Below are positions 47,911-61,780 of a stretch of DNA of 64,000 nucleotides, piece by piece. The translations under genes and the position numbers were made by a program. Source of the stretch: Otis tarda (Eukaryota > Chordata > Aves > Otidiformes > Otididae); assembly GCA_026413225.1 (NCBI GenBank), contig CM048557.1, forward strand, positions 57,836,987-57,900,986, in the 5' to 3' direction. How positions within the stretch are numbered: the stretch's first letter is position 1; the number at the start of each line of letters is the position of its first letter. The notes beneath the pieces were generated by a model. The model saw only the letters and a list, made by a program, of their open reading frames with translations, was not told the DNA's origin and did not search any database.

Positions 47911-50900
47911 TATTATTTTGCTGGTTATCTTGTCACCAGAGAGGTTCTTTCCTAGAGCCTGTGCCTTAGGTCACACGCAGTTATAGTACTGCCTGGGCAT
48001 AAGTAAATGCATGTCACAGTTAAGCCAGATAATTGAACCATCACTGTATGTCCTCTGAAAATAGAGCATACAGCCCAAGCTTCACCATGCTTTAAAGCAA
48101 GCAAGGCAGTTAGTTGTGTAGAATGTAAGTGTGCTATTTGGTACAACTGGACTTATCCTGTTATGGTATTGGGACATTTCTGTTGCAAGAGAAACAGCAA
48201 ATGATTTAGGAATCCTAAGTACTTAGTAGTACAAAGGGTGGGAAGAAACCCACCACAATCTTTGGGAAAGGGTCACCCTCAAAGCTTGAGTATGACACTT
48301 TGAAGATTGTACGGGCTTTTTAGACAAGATTATTGCTGCTAATCATAGGTAACGCATCCGTGTCAATAGTTCCCCTATAGTCATTTTTGACTACTCCGTA
48401 TAACTAACGGTATTTTCCAAACTCATTCAGGCAGCACAGGCTCTTTAAACAAAGACATGCATTTATTTAAACCATATATAAAGTGCAGTGTGAAAAGGAG
48501 GGGAAAGAAAACATTCTATTACAGAAGGTGAAAATTAAGTACCTGCAGGGTACAGCACATGTGAAGTATCTAGGTAATTTTACATGAAAAAGATGTCTGA
48601 TTTGTTGTGGAAAATCCTGACATTGCTGACAAAGATGTAACAATATCCTAGTTTTGAAGGTTGAAGTATGAGAAAATCAATCCTGAAATATGATGTGATT
48701 TCCTAGCAGTGAGACTTAGGCAACAGAAGAGCTGTTCAGAGGGGGATGCCGTGCACTTGACATCTCCCCAGTGCCCGCTGCAGTGGTGCTCTTTTCAGGT
48801 TCAATTTTCTCCCCCAGAACGGATCACATCTGTGCCTGCCAGTGCACAAGCGCTGGGTGTGGGTGTGAGCTCAACCCCTCCACCTTCCCACATCCCTTCT
48901 GAGCTCCAGCCACGCTTGTGTGACCCCGGGTCTACGTCAGGGTAACCTCGATTGCCAAATACTGGGGATTTCAGCTGGCTGCCGTTTGCGCATGGGCGAG
49001 AGGAGAGGAAGGGGTCCGATATGGACCAGTTTTGCCTGTAGCTGCACAATTTGGCTTCTGAGATCTGGAATGTGTTTTGCTTCACTTTTTTGTTTTTTTC
49101 TGTCTGAAGTATCCAAGGTCGGTCTGACTGGCCAGGCGATGCCGAGGATGGCAGCCCCAGCTCAGGAGCGCTGGCAGGAGCTGGGCAGCAGCTGCCTTGG
49201 TGACACGCAGAGGGACTGCCACGTTTGGGGTGCCACCAAGGTCGGAGAGCCCGCTACGGTTTTACTTCTTGGGGTTTTCCCCCCAGCAGTTTCCCCAATA
49301 TGTGTTGTGATCCAAGTACAGCATTCAGCTGGTCACGCTTTGCCAAATTAAAGTTTCTGGTGCTTTCTCAGTATCTCTGAGGTTTTAAAATCTTTATCTG
49401 CAAATTGCATGTATGTAAATTAAAATAACTGATCTATGAACTCAGTCAGGTCTTGTTTCTTAGTACTTTAAAAGGATGATACAGAACCTTTTGGTGGGTA
49501 CCAAGAATAGAAACTTGCATTTTGAGAATGCATTTTGAGACATACCTCCTGTTTTATACTTTACTGGATCCATCTGGTAGAGGAGCAAAGGAGGCAAAAC
49601 TCTACCATGGCATCGCTACAGTGGAAAGACACACACACTGTACTGCAGCTTTGCACTCGTGGTTTAAGATGATGGGCAGAAAGCGTCTTTCCAGGGCTTT
49701 CTATGTTGAGCAGATTACTTAAACCTAGATTCCTTCAGATGTCTGAGCTCAGCCATAGAAGCATTAAGTAAAAAAGTCAGAAACTTGACTAAGACTGCTC
49801 ACTGAAACCATTATTAAACTTTAAAGGAGGCAATGAAGCAAGGATTAGACGTAGCTGGGTGTGGAAGATAGCTGTGGAAATAGGTGTTGCTTGTCACTTT
49901 GAGTTTTACTTCATTGTTCAAGCAAGCTGAGGCAAGCGGGGACAGAGCTGTGGACCAGTGAGGAGGTGCAGGTGCACTGGCTGTGCTGGAATTGCAGCCT
50001 CTCACACCAGTGCTTGCTGCAGCCCCAGAAACGCGCGTCACTGGAAGCTGTTCATCCAGGAACACAGGCCGGAGAAATCATCTGTTTTGTTGTAGTCGGT
50101 ATTTAGCGTGCAGACTCTATTCTTCAATCCAAAATCTCTGTAACCTCGAGAGGGGATCAAATCTGACACTGACGGTTGTGCCAGAGAACTGAGGATTTGT
50201 CTCTAATGCTGGGGTTTAGTGCAGATGCTTCCAGAAGTGGTACGTGTGTGCCTGCGGACACGGGGCGCGGTGCTTCTGAACCTGCCAGGAGCTCGGCCTG
50301 CTCCTGGCTGAAGACAGCGCTACATGGGGGCTGGAAGCTTTTGTGGGGCAGGGGAAGGTCTCTGTTTAAACAAAAAGGGGCAGCAGAGCAATGACATGAT
50401 CACAGCTTTGTGGGGACAGGGGGAAATTTACATCTGGTGAGTGACTGGGCTGAAACTGGTCTCCATTGCTGTCAGCAGGTTGCTTTCGCTGCAGTGTGTA
50501 TCCTTCACGTTGGGAGCGTGGCGGCAGGAGTCTGCCTTGGCACTTGCGCTCCTTCAAAAGTTTTCCTTGCTGTCTCCTTCCCCTCAACGTGGCAATGCAC
50601 AGGCGGCTGCCTGCCTGGCTGGCAGGGTGCCCCGGCGTTTCTGCAAGCTGTGGGAACTCATCCCTCATTGCTCTGTGCAAGGTGCTGGGGCGTGTGCAGG
50701 ATCAGTCCTGTGTTTTTTCCTGGTGAGAGGTACTTTGTGGCAATAATTAAAATAAACAGAGATGTTTTCATCCATAAATGTCAGTGAAAAAGGAGGTTAC
50801 TTATCCCTGTGTTCAAGCCAGAGAAGTGGAGGTACCAGGTGTCCTAAATCCGGAGACTGGCTCCAATGAGCGAGATCCTGGCTCCAGTGGCCCAGCTGTT

Positions 50901-50950
50901 GTGGGTCTCTCTGGTCCAAGGATGCCTTCCCTCTGAAACATGACTGTATC
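47911..50950. other. Non-coding stretch
   Basis: Unique sequence. A 13-bp tandem duplication is at 49516. GC-richer parts at 48700-49300 and 50200-50720 give overlapping 80-143 codon frames on both strands without recognisable domains. No gene is supported. Confidence 0.5.
49516..49540. repeat. 13-bp tandem duplication
   Basis: TGCATTTTGAGAA is followed by TGCATTTTGAGA, almost two exact copies. Confidence 0.85.
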
Positions 50951-51035
50951 TGTGTATATATACATATATATACACACACACCCTCCTCCCCCCAACATAC
51001 TTCTATGTCTATATATTTGCATATGTGTGTGTGTA
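50951..51035. repeat. Compound (TA)n/(CA)n and (TG)n microsatellite, inverted
   Basis: A TATATA/ACACACAC tract (50951-50991) and a TATATATT...ATGTGTGTGTGTAT tract (51007-51035) are separated by a C-rich spacer. The AC and TG parts are complementary, so about ten bases can pair across the spacer. Confidence 0.85.
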
Positions 51036-51679
51036 TTACATGTCATCCTATAAGTGGAAGCCATTTTCAGATTAAATTAAAGCATTTGTCTTATGTGAGC
51101 GCTATCCTTGAGATTTCATTGCTGGGGTTGTGAGAATAGAGGATGGAGACAATAATACTTTGTTTTGATTTCTAGCCCAAGTTATTGTGTACAGTGATTC
51201 ACGCGTGGCTTCTAGACAGGAATTATTCATATTTGTCCATTAGATTTGGCAAAAGACTGCAGATTTGTTTACATTATTGAAATTCAAATCAATGTATTTG
51301 CTAAACTTAATGGCAGAATGTGCAGGCTTTTATATAGAGAGATCTATTTATATATAGTATTTAGGCAGAAAACAAAAAATATTATTTCATTAGTACGTGA
51401 TTTTTAGAGGCAACAAAAAAGGGAACTTGTTGGTAAACTTGCAGAGTATCAGATCAGAAGACACAAATCCCAGATAAATATGCATGTGAATACCACTGAG
51501 AAGGACTATCCAAAAAAACCCACATGCAAATTAATTTCATCTGTTTTAAAGGTAAATATTGGATAAATGCTGTCTTTGTAATGGTAATCATGACAATGTT
51601 CATGTTTTGATGAGGGGCACTGGAATCCCAGAATACTTTAAAGATGTTCATCAATTAAGACTCAGCGTTCTTGCAGAAT
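51036..51679. other. AT-rich stretch, possible conserved non-coding DNA
   Basis: It contains many TTAATT, ATTA and TGTTTAC-like words and a TATATAG-rich run near 51331-51360. No gene is visible. Constraint is only a suspicion from word content. Confidence 0.35.
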
Positions 51680-51798
51680 TGTTATAATTATCCCAACTCT
51701 GCAGTTAGTAGGAAAAATGAGGTTAAATTACATGCCAAAGGTCAGATTCCAGATCAGATGTAGCGCTGGGAATAGGGATCATGACTCAGACTCAGCCT
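51680..51798 (-). mobile_element. MIR (CORE-SINE) remnant
   Basis: Colinear with the reverse complement of MIR over about 110 bp: TTATAATTATCCCAACTCTGCAG, then GAGGTTAAATTACATGCCAAAGGTCAGA, then GCTGGGAATAGGGATC and GACTCAGACTC. The order and spacing match the core and head of this ancient amniote SINE. Confidence 0.6.
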
Positions 51799-52806
51799 TA
51801 ATTCAAATGTTTGAATGGAAAGAAAGACCTTGCCTTGATGGGAACTCACATTTGAGATCACTCTTCAGAAAGCTGGTTGCCTTCTACTTTTGCCTTTTTT
51901 CTGCGGCGGAAATTAGCCTGACTTTCAGCCATGAGAGGAGAAGCAGTGGTGTGGATGTGGGTGTTCAGATGTCTGAGATGGGCTTCATTTCCCCTGACTC
52001 TGATCCGACCTGGTCCCTGTAGGCTGCTTGTGTAATCAATGGAGAGAAGTTGTTGGTAACGTGATTCATCTGACCTGTTTTAGCCACCTACTTTAGGAGT
52101 AGATGAAGCATGCTCTAGAAACATTTTTATTTCTCCTGATTTTAAGGGAGTTCAAATGAAGAACTGAAATTTAGAGGTTGTCTGGGCTGGACGAGGTGAA
52201 GCAGAACTCAGGGCAGTGTAGGCAGCTCTGATATGTCATCTGGCTCAAATTGTGGCTTACAGCAGTTTACCTTTTTTATAGTGGAGTTTTGCGTGTGACA
52301 CTTTCATTTTCTCATCATCTTTACTCCAGCTTCTGGCCCCTGTGTTTTATTGTCCTTTAGATTTAACAACAGTTTTGGAGTACAAACCTGGGAGAGACTC
52401 AGGTACTGTCTCATTGACATGGGAGAGATTACAGCTTTGAATTTGGTTTATTACTTGAATGCATCTTTTTATTTCAGGAAATGGAGTAAATAAGCCCCTT
52501 TGTAAACTGTGGTGTTAGTCAAGACAGAACTTGGCTTGTGACTGGGGTACAAGCAGAAAAATACAGCATGGCTTCAGTCTTACCTGGGATGTTTCATGCA
52601 GCTCTAAGTGCACCTCTTCAAACAAGATCACCTACTGCCCTCTCGTAGAGAGCATTTAGCACATCAGTTCTTTGTTTCTCTGATGCTTACAGCACCCACT
52701 GGGATGTTCTTGTTCTTTGAGTTTACTTTAAATTCTACTTGAAATGTATTTTTAATGCAGTGCCTGTGATGTTTACACAGCCATCTGAAGACCACCTTTA
52801 CAGGGG

Positions 52807-52834
52807 TACCCTGTACCTACTACCCTGTACCCTG
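52807..52834. repeat. Short TACCCTG repeat
   Basis: TACCCTG occurs three times, at 52807, 52821 and 52828, the last two in tandem and the first separated by a TACCTAC variant. A short low-copy tandem cluster. Confidence 0.7.
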
Positions 52835-55183
52835 TGCACTACTACATCAATATTCTCAGGTTAGTCTATCCCTATGTATTCATACAGGCTATTTATAAAA
52901 GCCCTCTCTATATGCTAAGTTGCATGATATGCTTTGTAGTTTGCCAGCATTTTTTGTACTTTGGCTTTGTTTTGGACATGTGATAGCACCTAAACCACTG
53001 AAATGTCTGTCCTGTGGTGTCATGAAGCTTTCCAAGGGAAAGATGTGTTCTAAAGCCCAAAGAGCTACCTGTGCCTGCGTAGTAAAACCTGTCCAAATGA
53101 AGAAGACTCTGCAAATAGCTTCCTTCATGACTTACCTACCTGCCCATTGGGATGCTGGAGAAGTTGTGGCAAGATTTGCAGGGGATTTAAGAAGGTTCCA
53201 GATGCAGTGGACAACTGAAACATAAAAGTAGATGTGTCAAAGTGTATGCTGAGCTTCTTCTGGTCCGTGACTTACATTGACAATCTGTAACTTTTGTCAT
53301 CTCAGTTAGGTGCTATTGTCTTTGTGCTTCGAATCAATTAAATCATGAAGCTGGGATAGCTGACATTTGTCTGAAACCACTTTTGTTCCTGTTTTGTTTT
53401 AAATGTCATCTTAGACCAGCCTAGTTTCACTGATGCAGTAGTTCCCAAATGCTAAAAAGGAAATTCCCTTCAAGAAAATAATCCCTGTGCTCCTGTTGAC
53501 ATCATCTTGTCAAGGTCTCAAACGGCTGTGTTTTGTGTAGAGTAGCTGGGTGTCTTCTCCATCTGCTACTACTTTATTCCTGTACTGAGTCCAGCTTATG
53601 ATTCATTAACCAGTGAAATAACAGGGAATAATGAAAGCAAACAGCTTAAGCATGGAGCTTGAGCATGGTTCATGCTTTCTGAAAACTTGGGGAGATGAGC
53701 CCATTACATCCAGTTTACATTTTAAATCCCTGCACACAAGGATAATGGATAACTTTTTGTTTTAGAAGTTGAGCACCAGGAGAAGAGATCCCACATCCCT
53801 TCTTACACCTGACTAAGCTTTTGTATCTCACTACTCTGAGAGATTCTGCTATGCTTTTAAAAGTGTACGTGAATATCCAAAGCCAATAGTTACAGCAACG
53901 GAGCCTATGTTGAACTGAAGGCTACAATTACCTACGTGTCCCAGGAACTGATCTCTTCTTCCTCTGTTCTTGCCAGTTGCAGAGTGACTGAACTTGGCTG
54001 TTTACTGGGGCATGCTTCCAACTGTCTTATCAAATATTAAGCAGATATATATGTAAATAATTTTTAATGTTACTGTGCTAACATCTTTATCACAGTTACA
54101 AGGCACTAGTTGCTGTTGCTTTAGTGAGAGTGGTTTGGGTTTAGATTTTTTGTTTAGTTTGGAAATGAACTGACAGTTCTCTTCTTGCCAGCTGTGGCAT
54201 GGAAGAGAATGAACTTCACAGTGAAATTTGGCTATAATAAAACACATAATCTGTTTGTCTTAGTTTTGAAGAAGGCAGTTGTTTAAAGCAGCTGGTTAAG
54301 TACACAGATGTTCTGGTTGAGGGCAATCTAATGTTAAAATGGCATAATGTGGCAACAAATTCTCATTTAAAAATGAATGGCTGACAAAAGAAATATTTAG
54401 TTAAGCAGCCTGCTCTTAATTATAATGACAAATATTTTTCTTTTAGAAGTGTCTATTCAAAAGGTGCTGAACAACTGAGCCTTCTTTCTAGCAGAAAATG
54501 CTGTGTTGCACTTCCTTAAGAAAGAAAAGATGCATTCACTGTCTTGCTGGGCTCAATTCCCTACTGCGAGATTGCTGCCTAAGTCTGCAAGTGAAATGAC
54601 AGTGGCTCTGCAAAGAGGTTTTGTTCATCTAGGGACATAAAGAATTGTGAAGGAATATGAAGGGAAAGCCAAAGGTAGGATGCTTGTGTCAGGGTGCTCC
54701 TCTACAGGGGCCGGTAAAGTTGAATTCTTAAGCTGGGACGGAGACCAGCTGCCTCAGTGAGTTTGCTTTTGAAGACTGGGCTTTTGATTATAATATCTTA
54801 TGTGTCTTCGTGAATGCCTGCCCAGCGAAGCATGGAAGTGTTGGGCTTTCTCTCCCTGCTGAACAAGAGAGGAGGTCAGCTTATGCCATTTCCTTGCACG
54901 TCATTTCTTTCAACTTGCGCAGCTGCCCTCTCGGGACTGCAAAGTCCCTGGCCTTAGGGCCTGACAGTTTTGGAAGCTTTTAAATGTCAAGTTTAATCTC
55001 AGTTTTAATTTTTAAAAATACAAAGTTCCTTGACTTTTTGCTTGCAGACAAAATTGAGTTATTCCTAGTAAGTGCGATGTTGGTGCCGTTATATTTCTGG
55101 GTGTAAGGAGGGAGAGAGAATGAGATGAACTATTTCTTATTCCTATAACAACAAAAAGAGGCATGATGTCTCCTATAACACCA

Positions 55184-55198
55184 GTTAAACCGGTTAAA
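55184..55198. promoter_or_regulatory. Grainyhead-type palindromic motif
   Basis: AACCGGTT at 55188-55195 is the exact palindromic core recognised by Grainyhead-like factors. A related CCAGTT half lies directly upstream. Function is inferred from motif alone. Confidence 0.25.
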
Positions 55199-56425
55199 CA
55201 GTAACTTTCTTCTTATCACAACACCCCTGCCTTATACAGGTCTGTTCTGCAGCCTCTGGCATTGGGATCTCTTTATAGCCTGCCCTGACAGTTCAAAGAC
55301 CAGGGAGTTTTGTATTGCCTTGTTCCTCAGGTGAGAGCTCCTCACGGAAAGCATCCAAGAGCCTACAGGAGAAGGGAGGACTAGGGACACCAGGGTAGTT
55401 AAACCTATGGGAGTACAGTACGAAGAGCAATTGTGGATATTTTCCCTTTCCCTCTTCTGGCTGCTCAATCTAAAGCCATTACTGGAATAAAGACCCAGGA
55501 GTCTAGCCAGAAATAGAAGGTAGGTAGGTAAGTGGCATGAAAAGTTTAGTCTAGGACTTCTAAATCCCTCTGAAAGTAGGAAACTCCTCCGTCTTTGTCC
55601 ATGGCCTTCCCTGTTTCAGCCTCCAAGGCTTCCTCCCTTGGTGCAGATCATTTTTTATCCCTCCCTTGGCCCCGCCAGCTGTCAGTTCATCACTTTTAGC
55701 CCCAAGGCTGTAATTTCTGCCTACCTTCCCTGCTCATCAGCTATCGTGTCATTGACTTCAAAATTGCTAGTAAAACTTTCTGCACCTGTCCATGGGGATG
55801 TGGTTGCCTGTGTATCATAGACTGTTCTCTGATGCTCCCTGGCAGCATGGGGTTGTGCAGAGGCTGTGAAACTCATCTGGACAAATATCAGTCAACTAAG
55901 CTGAACTTAGCGGCTGCATTGGCATGATCACAGCTTTATTAGTGACAGGATGAATTTTAACTGAGTTGTATGCACAAAACTTGAAGTCACACTTCTTGTT
56001 TGCAGGACAGGCGCAATATTTGTCCTTCTGCCACCCTTGTCTGTGAAACAATTTGTCTTTTCTACACCAATGTGCGTCACCCAGTGTTGTTTTGATTAAC
56101 CAGTCAAATTTTCTAGAATGTATCATCAAAGAAAGTCCCCCTGCATCTCAGATTGTTGTAATCTTGCTGCTGGCTTGCATAGTCTTAGAGACACTGATAA
56201 GAGCCCGTTCTAGCAGTGTTGTGTCTTGGCTCACTCAGTCTTTGGAGAACATGAGGCGTGTATGGCATGTAGGAACACTTCTCTGAGTTTGAAGAACTAA
56301 GGTGGAAAGTACTGATCTCAGCAACTTCAGCACTTTAATGCAGAACATTGTCAGATTTATTCTGATTCCCACCCCTGTTATAAAGGCATAGAGTCAGGAT
56401 GGGTTTCAGAAAGGAGATGGTGGGA

Positions 56426-56562
56426 TGTGGTGAGCGGATTGGGAACAGGGCCTGGGGAGAGCGGGGTTTTCTTCCTAGGTTTGTGCTACTACTGGAGCGA
56501 CTTTGAGCAAAACAGATTCCATGTCTGCAAAATGGGGATAGTGAGACTCCTGGGCTGTAAAC
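56426..56562 (+). mobile_element. MIR (CORE-SINE) remnant
   Basis: TGTGGTGAGCGGATTGGGAACAGG...TTTGTGCTACTACTGGAGCGACTTTGAGCAAAACA...CATGTCTGCAAAATGGGGATAGTGA follows the plus-strand MIR order (GTGG..AGAGC..., CTGCCACTTACTAGCTGTGTGACCTTGGGCAA, CATCTGTAAAATGGGGATAATA). Clearly diverged but colinear. Confidence 0.55.
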
Positions 56563-59500
56563 CTACTATGGTTGAGATGCTATTCTTTAGAAAACAGCTT
56601 CTACTCTAGACATTTTTCTGTTGGATTGTCCCTCCTGCTTATATATTTACATGTCACACTTTTTTATAATGTGACTTCCCAGCAAAGCTCACCTGTGGGA
56701 GGAGGTGAGGATATATGGGCTTTAACAAATTTGTTAACAACCCTTCCAGGAAAATATTTAAAAGTACTTTCTCCAGATAAGAGGTTTTCTATTGCTGGAT
56801 GTCTTGAAAATGAATGTGTTACCTCAGGGCAAATGCAGTATCCCCTTATTGCTCATAACACAGTTACTTTAAATCTTCGGCCTTTATTGAGAAAATTATT
56901 ATCCTTGTTGAGGATTCCTCCATTAATCTCTCAGGGAGGCTGTTAGAGAAGTAGATGAGTCATGTGAAGCCATGTGTCTCTTGGTGCATGTTTGCAAAAC
57001 TAATTTTAGGCGGTCTACTCTATTCTGCTCTGCCAAAATTAGATAGCGTTGTTACAGCTATGCGGGTGTTTAAATCAAAAAGATTCTTCAGATAAATATA
57101 ATTAGGTAAACAGCTCCCTTTGGATGTATTCAGTCATGGATCACATCCATACATCCATCCTTTTTCGGTTTTTTTACAAGGTACCTGAATTTGGGGTTCT
57201 AAGGCTGCTTTCAGACCCATTGGCTTCAGCAGGCTTTGTAGCGAGTCCTTAACTGTACACATACCTGAGCGCACGCCTCACGTTTCCTGTGCGTCTTCCT
57301 GCTTAGGTGTAGTTGTTGCTAGTACTGCTGTATCCTGCCTGCAAATGTCCTCATGAGGCACAGCAGCAGTTTAGATAAAAATTTCTTGACTTGTCAGCAA
57401 GTTTCCCTGTTTACTGTTAATTTTTGAGATTTCACATTGCCTCCATTATGTTTGTATTTGAGCTTCTCTTACACTAATGAATTTAACTCCTTTGTCCTTG
57501 GAAAGTAAGGGATCTGAGCCTCATTTTGCAAATCCTGCTAGTCTTGCTCTACAGCTGATCAGGTGGCCTCCACAAACTCAGTGCTAGGTGAGAAGAGTTG
57601 GATTCAGATCAGGACATGGGCCCCAGTTTAATGGAGAACTTGACTGTGTACTTCAATTCAAAGCATGTATTTCAAAGCCTTGTGATAGCGTAATGCTTAA
57701 ACAGGTCTTCAGTGCTTTCAAACTGAATTTAGCTAATGTACAAAGTTACTCTTCTGTTGGGCAGTTTTCTTAAGTCGAGGTCCTGCTCCATGAATTCAAT
57801 CTGGAGATTATGCAACCCCAAAGACTGGTTGGTGAAGCTTGCTGTAATGATGAGGTTAGGTGGTAGAGGCTGGGCAAGTACACTTGCCTGTCCAGATGCT
57901 TGGTGGTATTTGGTATTCACTTTCAGAGATGTGCATCTGCCACAGTCCAACACTGTGTGTAAAGAAACACCCCAGAGATCTTGTTGCTGTGAAAAAACAG
58001 GGTGAATGGGAGAGAGACAGGGGTGTCCATATGGTCACAAACTGAAGTGAGTATGACTGGGACAGGAGCAGGGCTTGATACAAAATGTCAACTAAACACA
58101 TCCAAAAAGGGAGAGTCTCCCTTTTGCCTTTGCAAATTGACTATTAAATGCTACATCTGATGCCATTGCAAGAGGCTTTTTGCAGTATTAGTTACTTCTA
58201 ATTAGATTTGTGAGATGTAGTAGATTACAACAGTCTGTTTAAACATCTATTCATATTCTTGCTCTAACTTGTTTTAGAGTCCTGTGTGGGTTATGTTTGA
58301 TGCTATGAGGACCAACTCACACAGCCTCTGTTCTTTCTTCTTGGAACTCTTCTTCTGATTTGCCAGCCATGGCACGTTCTTCCCAGGATCTCCTTGGCTT
58401 TTTGTCTAAAAAGGACCAGACTTGGGCTCTCTGGGCTTGTGTTTCCCTCACAATGCTTTTGCTGGAGGAATGAACTAAAGTCACAAAGTTGTCTTTGCAA
58501 GATGAGACTTCTTAGTTCTTCCCTTTCCTTCCAAGCACGTTGTCCGCCCGCCAGCACGGGTTACCTCCGAGCAGGGTGTACTGCCTAAGTGTGGAAGAGG
58601 TAGCTAGCTCCAAACAGCAGTGAGTGAATGCAGTGGTTAAAGAGAAGAAACAAGACAGGCCTATCTCCCTAGTGTGCAGCCTGCACGGGGAATGTGTGAC
58701 TCATGCTTTGGACGCCCATTTCACACTTCCCTGCAGCTGTGCCGCATCTCACATGCCTACAGTGCTATGTTGCAGGGCTCCTCGCAGCTTGGGATCCCAC
58801 AGTTGCAGCTGGGCTCTGACTGGCCATCCAGCATGGCCGGAGTATGGGGTCATGGAGCAGGAGAAATGCCGGGATGTGGTCCAGAAGGAGACTCTTGCAC
58901 TAGAAAAATCTCCCAAAAATGTATCTCTTAGCAAGATCTTAATGCCAAAGAGCATCATCTTATCTCACGGTCAAGAGCAAATGTGAGATCTCATCCTCTG
59001 GGATAGCAAGGAGCTGGGGAAGGGAGGTTTAAATCTCTCTCTCTTAGCCTTCTTGATCCTTCAGACCTGCCCTCTCTTATCCTGAGGGTTTTTCCCTGTC
59101 CTGCTGCTGCCAGTGCCCTGCTCTGTGCCGAGGGAGGGAAGCGCCTTTGCTTTCATTGCACCTGTTGTCTGAGTAAATAGAGATTCACTGCTGCTGACAT
59201 CGGTTCACAACCCCTACAGTCTGTTAAAAGTTCTATTTAAATAAACAAAACATATTTTCAGTTGTATGCAATGTTTGGCCATGGTAGCAGAGAGCTCTAG
59301 CAGGTGTCTTTAAGACCTCTAGAAATGAAACAGCAATCCCCAAGCGGAATATGCAGTGGGCTGGCTGCTTAGCTAATGGAAGTTGGCCAGCCTCTGCTGG
59401 ATTTGACCCAGGACAACTAGGTTAACACAAAACCAAAAAAAAAACCCAGTTGTTTTCTCTCTAACAAGCAGTGTCCCCTTTTTTTCTGTCCCAACAATCT

Positions 59501-61780
59501 GTCCTGCTCTCACTTGCTACATCTTTCCCCATCTCCCTTCCCCTGATCTTACCATTCTTCCTTCCGTGCTACGAGGAGCAAACCTACCAACATGCCAGTT
59601 GCTTGGCTGGAGTAACTCAAGAACAGTTTTGCCTTCTTGCCACGAGATATTCCAGGAAGCAAATGCTGCTTTTCGTTTTGCAAAAGACCAATGGAAAACT
59701 TGCAAGAGGCAGGGGAATTTCTGTGGCACACGCATATAGCAGCTGAGTGCTGCGGATGACAAGTTGTGTAGGAGAAGTGTTGGGATGGCACTGGAGGAGT
59801 GATCCTGTGAAGCTGGGCTGCACGTGATGTTATGAAGAGCTTGAGCAGCACAAGACCTGGAGCAGGTCTTGGGCAGGTCTGGTTCCTGGACTGCATGTGC
59901 CAGCTGGGCATTTGCCTTCTGGTGGTGAAAATGGAACTCCATCTACAAGTCCTAACGAAGGACCTGTTAGAGCTCTTCCAGGCACTGGTTGTGACTGAAC
60001 CATCTTGTACATCCGTCAAGTGTATTGCTGCAAGAAGGATGTCTCACGAGCCAGCGGAGAAGGCTTAGATGAGAGGGTATCGCCAGTCTGGTGTTGTCTG
60101 AGTTAAGAAATAAAAAGCAAAATGCTTTATTCTCAGAATTCTTTTAATTGGATTAAAAAATGAACAGACAGTTAAAGAAGACAGTTAAATGTGAAACATA
60201 GAAAAGGTAATGGACTTAACTGGGGATTAAAATTGATCTTGAATAGTCTACTTGTAATTGTTTGTATTTATCCTGGTGTCTCTGTTATTGGGGCTTTATT
60301 AATGGCATACTCAAAGGCTTGTATAAAATGACGACCTTAAGCAAATAGCACTATCTTTTAAAATAAAAGAGCTTTGAAATATGAAACACAGCAGAAAAAA
60401 AAACCACATGTTGGAAGAATTGTAGGCCGAGAGCGCCATTATTAGATTGTTTTCTGCCTTCAGTGGATCTGATTATCTGATCATTATTCTGAACACTGTT
60501 TGGAAAAGGTGAGAGATGTGAGAGATGCAGTTTCTCCCTTGAAATCTTGCTATGGGTGTTGAAATACTTCTGTAGCTACATGTCAATTCATGACTGAGCA
60601 GCTTCAGAGGTTGGGAGAAGGTTCTTGGTTAGAAGAAGCATCAGGTGGCAAATAATGAATTAAATCAGAAATCATTACCTTTATAAGTGTGAATTATGGA
60701 AATTAAATTAATATATAGGTCTCATTGTGAAACAAGAAAAAGCTTTTATCAAACGTGTGCTATTATTAAAACTAGGTAGTATGGAAATTCACCTGGAATG
60801 GAAGACCAATACAAGAAGGCAGGTTAGTAGAAGGATTTAGGGGTTGAGTTTTACCTTTGATAAGCAACAAATATATAAAAGTTGATATATAAACTGTATT
60901 TTACATTTTTTAATCTGAGAGCCTTTGTCAGTGTGTGCCATTGCTTGGCTGGATGACTGTTTTTGTTTGCTTGTTTTATATCTTTAAAAAAGAATTGTTA
61001 AAATCTACCTTCACTTAGGAATACTTTAGTCAGTGCTACACACTGGGTGTTAAAGTTACAAAGAATTTCTGCTCACAGAAAAGGTGGAAGTCTGAAAGTA
61101 GTTTGTGTTTAAGTATTAAACCACTGTTGCCTCTTCCTGCAGAAGTACAGAGAGGGCTGCTTTCATTCCTGATAGTTCACTTCAGTCAGCTGAATAATGT
61201 GAGTTCCGAATTTGGAAACAGAATAGAATAAGTATAAAATTTCTGCGTTTTTTTTTCTTTGTGTTCTAATTATGAATAAAAATTTAATCAAGGAGCTATT
61301 CTAGCTCTAAAGCTGTGGAGGAGACCAAGCATGGAGTTTGTTGGTTCGGTGTGATGGCAGATGATATTTAATCCCTATTTTGTAAGATTTTTAAAGTTAA
61401 TTTTTAGATAGCTTGCAGAACTCCCTCTGTGCTTATTTTTGTATGCTGTGAATTAAAATTCAAATTTCCATCACTACACAGCGTGGCAAATCAAAGACAG
61501 GAAAAAAAATGTGAAATGCAAAATGTACTTAATTTACTTTTGCCTAAATTAATGTAAAAATTAAAATTCTGAATAAAGGTATGTAATTGCTTATTGCATT
61601 TAGATACTGAATAATGTATTCTCCTAAGAAAGCACCAAGTTTCTTTTAACCAATAAGAGTTTCCTTTGGGAAAATAGCTTCAAAAAGCACAAATGAAAAC
61701 CAAAATGGAGATAGCACAGACAACCCTGTTTTAATTAATCTTACTGATTTAAAGAATCATTAATAACAGTGATACAAATC
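56563..61780. other. Non-coding stretch
   Basis: Unique sequence. Overlapping frames at 58300-58990 and 59470-60070 on both strands have no recognisable domain. The part from about 60100 to 61760 is very AT-rich and repeat-free. No gene is recognised. Confidence 0.5.

Larger units (their letters stand above)
51799..56425. other. Non-coding stretch
   Basis: Mostly AT-rich unique DNA. A short TACCCTG repeat is at 52807-52834 and a Grainyhead-like palindrome at 55188. A GACCCAGGAGTCTAGCC segment near 55490 may be another SINE scrap. No gene is recognised. Confidence 0.5.
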
